From NCBI RefSeq assembly GCF_024171565.1, contig NZ_JALJZZ010000002.1, forward strand, positions 310,001 to 374,000: a stretch of 64,000 nucleotides of DNA, in the 5' to 3' direction. A model generated the notes under the pieces. That model was not told where the DNA came from and ran no database searches. It worked only from the letters and a program-made list of their open reading frames with translations. The translations under genes and the position numbers were made by a program. This DNA is from Okibacterium sp. HSC-33S16 (GTDB lineage Bacteria; Actinomycetota; Actinomycetes; Actinomycetales; Microbacteriaceae). Below, in pieces: positions 61,349 through 64,000 of this stretch. The first letter of the stretch is position 1, and each line of letters begins with the position of its first letter.

Positions 61349-61411
61349 GGGCGTGGCCGGAACTCGTCGAGAATCGGCGTTTTTCCCGTGAGGGCGGGAT
61401 CGCGAAACCCG

Positions 61412-61417
61412 TAGGGT
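61412..61417 (+). promoter_or_regulatory. -10 box of the leaderless DinB-like gene
   Basis: TAGGGT is followed by 6 nt and the ATG at 61424. Confidence 0.5.
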
Positions 61418-61423
61418 GGGCTC

Positions 61424-61951
61424 ATGCCGATAACCCCCGACACCAAAAACTGGACCTGGGTGCTCGAGCGCCCCTGCCCTGACTGCGGCTGTGACGCGAG
61501 CAGTGTGCAGCTCGTTGACGTGCCGCGCATCCTTCGTGAGAACGCGGCCGCGTGGCCCGCCGTGCTGCTGCGACCTGATGTGCGGGATCGCCCGAACGAC
61601 TCGACCTGGTCACCGCTCGAGTACGCCGCACACGTGCGCGATGTGTTCCGTATTTTCGACACGCGTCTTGCTGCACTCCTGTCGGAGGACAACCCCGAGT
61701 TCGAGAACTGGGACCAGGACGCCACCGCGATGGCCGAGCGCTACGGTGAGCAGGACCCGGCCTTTGTCTCTGCCGAGCTCGTCTCGGCCGGGCACCAGCT
61801 GGCCGACGCGTTTGAAGCGGTACCGCTCGAGGCGGTCGGGCGCACCGGTCGTCGGAGCGACGGTGCCATCTTCACGGTCGAGACGCTCGGGCAGTACCTC
61901 GTGCACGACCCGGTGCACCACTTATGGGATGTCACCGCCTCGACATCGTAA
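61424..61951 (+). CDS. DinB-family protein with CPDCGCD motif
   Basis: A 175-residue DinB/maleylpyruvate-isomerase-like four-helix protein. Start WTWVLERPCPDCGCDASSVQ contains a possible metal site, then helices with WSPLEYAAHVRDVFRIFDTR and a late LGQYLVHDPVHHLWDVTAS carrying His ligands. DinB-fold enzymes often use mycothiol or bind a metal; substrate unknown. Leaderless. Confidence 0.75.
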   Translation: MPITPDTKNWTWVLERPCPDCGCDASSVQLVDVPRILRENAAAWPAVLLRPDVRDRPNDSTWSPLEYAAHVRDVFRIFDTRLAALLSEDNPEFENWDQDATAMAERYGEQDPAFVSAELVSAGHQLADAFEAVPLEAVGRTGRRSDGAIFTVETLGQYLVHDPVHHLWDVTASTS

Positions 61952-61955
61952 GCGG

Positions 61956-61986
61956 CCAGCGGGCCGCGCCACGTGGCATCCGCTGG
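61956..61986. terminator. Bidirectional terminator with inner palindrome
   Basis: The arms CCAGCGG / CCGCTGG enclose the palindrome GCCACGTGGC (61968-61977). It lies between the convergent dinB-like and usp genes. The inner GCCACGTGGC also occurs in the purB terminator. Confidence 0.55.
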
Positions 61987-61999
61987 TCTCCGGAGAGGA

Positions 62000-62506
62000 T
62001 CAGGAAACGGTCGTGCCGCGCTCCACGTCGATCTCGGGCTGGTTTTTGTTCGGCACGATCAGCACCGGGCAGCTGGCGTGCGCGACGCAGGCTGAGCTGA
62101 CCGAACCGATCAGCAGGCCGGTGAAACCGCCATGGCCGCGGCTGCCGAGAACGAGCATCTCGGCGTCGGCGCTATAGCGAATGAGGGTGCGCGCCGGCAC
62201 TCCCTGCAGCACGGTCAGGGTGAGGTTCGCTGGGCGGTCGTCACCGAACGCCGCGGTGACAGCGTCGTCGAGCAGTTTCTCGACGTCTTTCTCGGGCGTC
62301 CAGCCCGACTCCGACTGGTAGAAGTCGTACATCGAGTGTGCCTTCTGCCAGACGGCGATGGCCTCGAGCCCCGTGCCGAGAGCCTCAGACAACCGCCGCC
62401 CATGGCGGAGAGCTTTCACTGAAGATTCAGATCCGTCGATGCCGACGAGAATGGCCGGAGCCGGTGACGTCTTCGATGAGACCAGGCCGGTGTGTGCGTC
62501 GCTCAT
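62000..62506 (-). CDS. Universal stress protein UspA family
   Basis: A 168-residue UspA-domain protein. ILVGIDGSESSVKALRHGRR at the N-terminus and the ATP-binding end GSRGHGGFTGLLIGSVS (G-x2-G-x9-G-S) are present, so nucleotide binding is expected. It seems leaderless (CATACT 6 nt before the ATG). Confidence 0.9.
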   Translation of the reverse strand: MSDAHTGLVSSKTSPAPAILVGIDGSESSVKALRHGRRLSEALGTGLEAIAVWQKAHSMYDFYQSESGWTPEKDVEKLLDDAVTAAFGDDRPANLTLTVLQGVPARTLIRYSADAEMLVLGSRGHGGFTGLLIGSVSSACVAHASCPVLIVPNKNQPEIDVERGTTVS

Positions 62507-62544
62507 GGTGCCAGTATGCCCGGCATCGGCTGGGGGAGGAAGCG

Positions 62545-63390
62545 TCAGTATCGCTGGGGAGTCGTGCTCGACACACCCACCAGTGCGGCACTCTTCTCCC
62601 ACAGCTCGCGGGCGAGCGCGGTGTTGTATGCCAGCGGGCTGGCCTTGGCGAGGTGCCGTTTCACGTAGTACGCGCCGGAATACCAGTCGACCCCCGGCAT
62701 TGTCTGCGCCAGCCAGACCAGGGTGTCTGCGCCTTGCTCGGGCGTGGTGAGGAGTACGCGGAAGATGCTGCGGTAGATGTGGCGCATTGCCGTTGTCGAT
62801 CCGTCCGCGAAGTTGGTTGCGACGACACCGGGGTGGAAAGCCGCGGCGGAGAGCCCCTGGTCGCCGAACCGGCGGTGCAGCTCGGTGGTGAAGAGAATGT
62901 TGGCGAGCTTCGCGTTTCCGTAGGCCCGGTTCTCGGAATAGCCGTGCTCCAGCTGAAGGTCGTCGATGTCAAACGCAGCGAACCGCGCATGGGCAACGCT
63001 CGAGGTGTTGATGACGCGGGCGTTGCTCTCGATCAGGCGATTCTTCAGGAGGGAGGTCAACAGGAACGGCGCGAGGTGGTTCACCTGGAACGTCGTCTCG
63101 TTGCCGTCGACGGTGAGCGTGCGGTCGCCGAAGATGCCGCCGGCGTTGTTCGCGAGAACGTCGATGCGCTCATAGCGTTCGAGGAGATGCGCGGCGAGGT
63201 CGCGAACGTCATCGAGGCGGGCGAAATCAGCGGTGACGGATGCCACGCCCAGCGCGGTCGCCACGCCCCGGGTCTTCTCCGGGGAGCGGCCCACAACAAC
63301 AACGGTGTCGCCGGCCTCGTGCAGCCGCCGTGCGGCAACCGCACCAATTCCGTCGCTGGCTCCAGTGATAACGACGGTGCGTGCGGTCAT
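62545..63390 (-). CDS. Short-chain dehydrogenase/reductase
   Basis: A 281-residue classical-type SDR: VVITGASDGIGAVAARRL (NAD(P) Gly-rich loop), VLANNAGGIFG, INTSSVAHARF (catalytic Ser) and the YGNAKLAN motif (Tyr, Lys). Resembles the retinol-dehydrogenase/WWOX-like branch; substrate unknown. GAGGGG precedes the ATG at 63390. Confidence 0.88.
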   Translation of the reverse strand: MTARTVVITGASDGIGAVAARRLHEAGDTVVVVGRSPEKTRGVATALGVASVTADFARLDDVRDLAAHLLERYERIDVLANNAGGIFGDRTLTVDGNETTFQVNHLAPFLLTSLLKNRLIESNARVINTSSVAHARFAAFDIDDLQLEHGYSENRAYGNAKLANILFTTELHRRFGDQGLSAAAFHPGVVATNFADGSTTAMRHIYRSIFRVLLTTPEQGADTLVWLAQTMPGVDWYSGAYYVKRHLAKASPLAYNTALARELWEKSAALVGVSSTTPQRY

Positions 63391-63497
63391 GACCCCTCAA
63401 TTCAATTGCGTGTGTCGAGTTGAAGCCTAGGCGGCTGGGCTGTCAGACTGCCCCCGTCGACACTGGTCGACGCGGCGGCTACGAGCGGAGATCCTGA

Positions 63498-64000
63498 TGA
63501 CGACACCACGCGACATTTCCGGCGCCCCCGGCGGCCGGCCCGGTGCCGACCTGCCGGATTCGCGCGGGCGCACCGGCCTGGACGGCGTCGGACGGCACCT
63601 CGACCGCAATCCCGACGTCGTGGTGACGAACGTCGAGGTCACGTCCGACGGCTGGCACGTCTTACGGCGAACCACGTTCGACTATCGCCGCGGTGACGGC
63701 CGTTGGACGACAGGGCAACAGCGCGAAACCTATGACCGCGGCAACGGCGCCACCATTCTGCTCTACGATCCCGAGCGCCGCACGGTGCTGCTGACGAAGC
63801 AGTTTCGGTTTCCGGCTTACGTCAACGACCACCCCGACGGCATGCTCATCGAAGCGGCCGCCGGGTTGCTCGACGCCGATGACCCCGACACGGCGGTCCG
63901 GCGTGAGGCGCAGGAAGAACTCGGCGTCGAGGTTGGCGAACTCAGTCACCTGTTCGACCTGTACATGAGCCCGGGATCGGTGACCGAGCGGGTGCACTTC
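63498..64000 (+). CDS. Nudix hydrolase (NudK-like), 5' part
   Basis: The first 167 codons of a Nudix hydrolase; the end lies beyond the window. After a disordered N-terminus the core shows VLLTKQFRFPAYVN, IEAAAGLLDADDPDTAVRRE and AQEELGVEVGEL. In this Nudix box G-x5 is followed by Asp rather than Glu, as seen in GDP-mannose pyrophosphatases of the NudK type. GGAG lies 6-8 nt before the ATG. Confidence 0.82.

Overview
The window is a continuous, gene-dense stretch of a high-GC actinobacterial chromosome, most likely a member of the Microbacteriaceae (Micrococcales). Support for this: overall GC well above 60 %; the actinobacterial order rpsF-ssb-rpsR-rplI-dnaB; ribosomal proteins S18, L28, L33 and S14 in their cysteine-poor forms; a DtxR/IdeR-like iron box; a Zur-controlled znu operon; many leaderless genes whose start codon lies 6-7 nt after a TANNNT -10 box; and small actinobacterial families (DUF1918, DUF4383, PspC, DUF2470). 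I see no rRNA, tRNA, CRISPR, insertion sequence or prophage. The family placement is an inference; no search was run.

Layout. 1-9.8 kb: 3' part of sbcC, PspC and SMP-30 proteins, small surface or stress proteins, a 2H phosphoesterase, a Cys/Met-rich copper-storage-like protein, acylphosphatase, a membrane protein behind a striking palindrome, and a SulP anion transporter. 9.8-15.8 kb: a large ATPase-LuxR regulator, a second copy of the same palindrome with a 21-bp-stem hairpin, CCA-adding enzyme, and a PLP trans-sulfuration enzyme. 16.5-21.7 kb: an orphan sugar-binding lipoprotein, then rpsF-ssb-rpsR-rplI and dnaB, separated by an AT-rich gap holding a cluster of DnaA-box-like 9-mers. 21.8-28.7 kb: a nitronate monooxygenase-like enzyme, two neighbouring genes each broken by one apparent base deletion, membrane proteins, and purB with a tyrosine phosphatase. 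28.9-36.5 kb: an ESX-like/lipase-like gene pair, hisC and E1alpha-E1beta-E2 of a 2-oxoacid dehydrogenase. 36.9-43.4 kb: proVWX for glycine betaine uptake and znuABC-zur. 44-48.8 kb: rpmB-rpmG-rpsN, a beta-phosphoglucomutase/GH65 phosphorylase pair, and HU. 48.8-64 kb: a CopD-CtaG fusion, a PIF1-like helicase, heme oxygenase and fadD, small membrane proteins, a flavin oxidoreductase with a GH13 trehalose-synthase-like enzyme, a beta-lactamase-fold lipoprotein that has lost its catalytic residues, UspA, an SDR and the start of a Nudix hydrolase.

How the genes fit together. Metal homeostasis recurs: zinc (Zur box, znuABC, zur, cysteine-poor ribosomal proteins), copper (Csp-like protein, CopD-CtaG) and iron/heme (iron box, heme oxygenase, DUF2470). 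A second theme is osmotic and storage sugar metabolism (ProVWX, GH65 with beta-PGM, GH13 TreS-like). The most novel-looking items are regulatory: two identical-geometry palindromes CTAGGG-N5-CCCTAG, one placed about -42 from a predicted leaderless start and the other about -43 from a hairpin that could be a small RNA; an rpsF leader that pairs with the ribosome binding site; and the DnaA-box cluster before dnaB.
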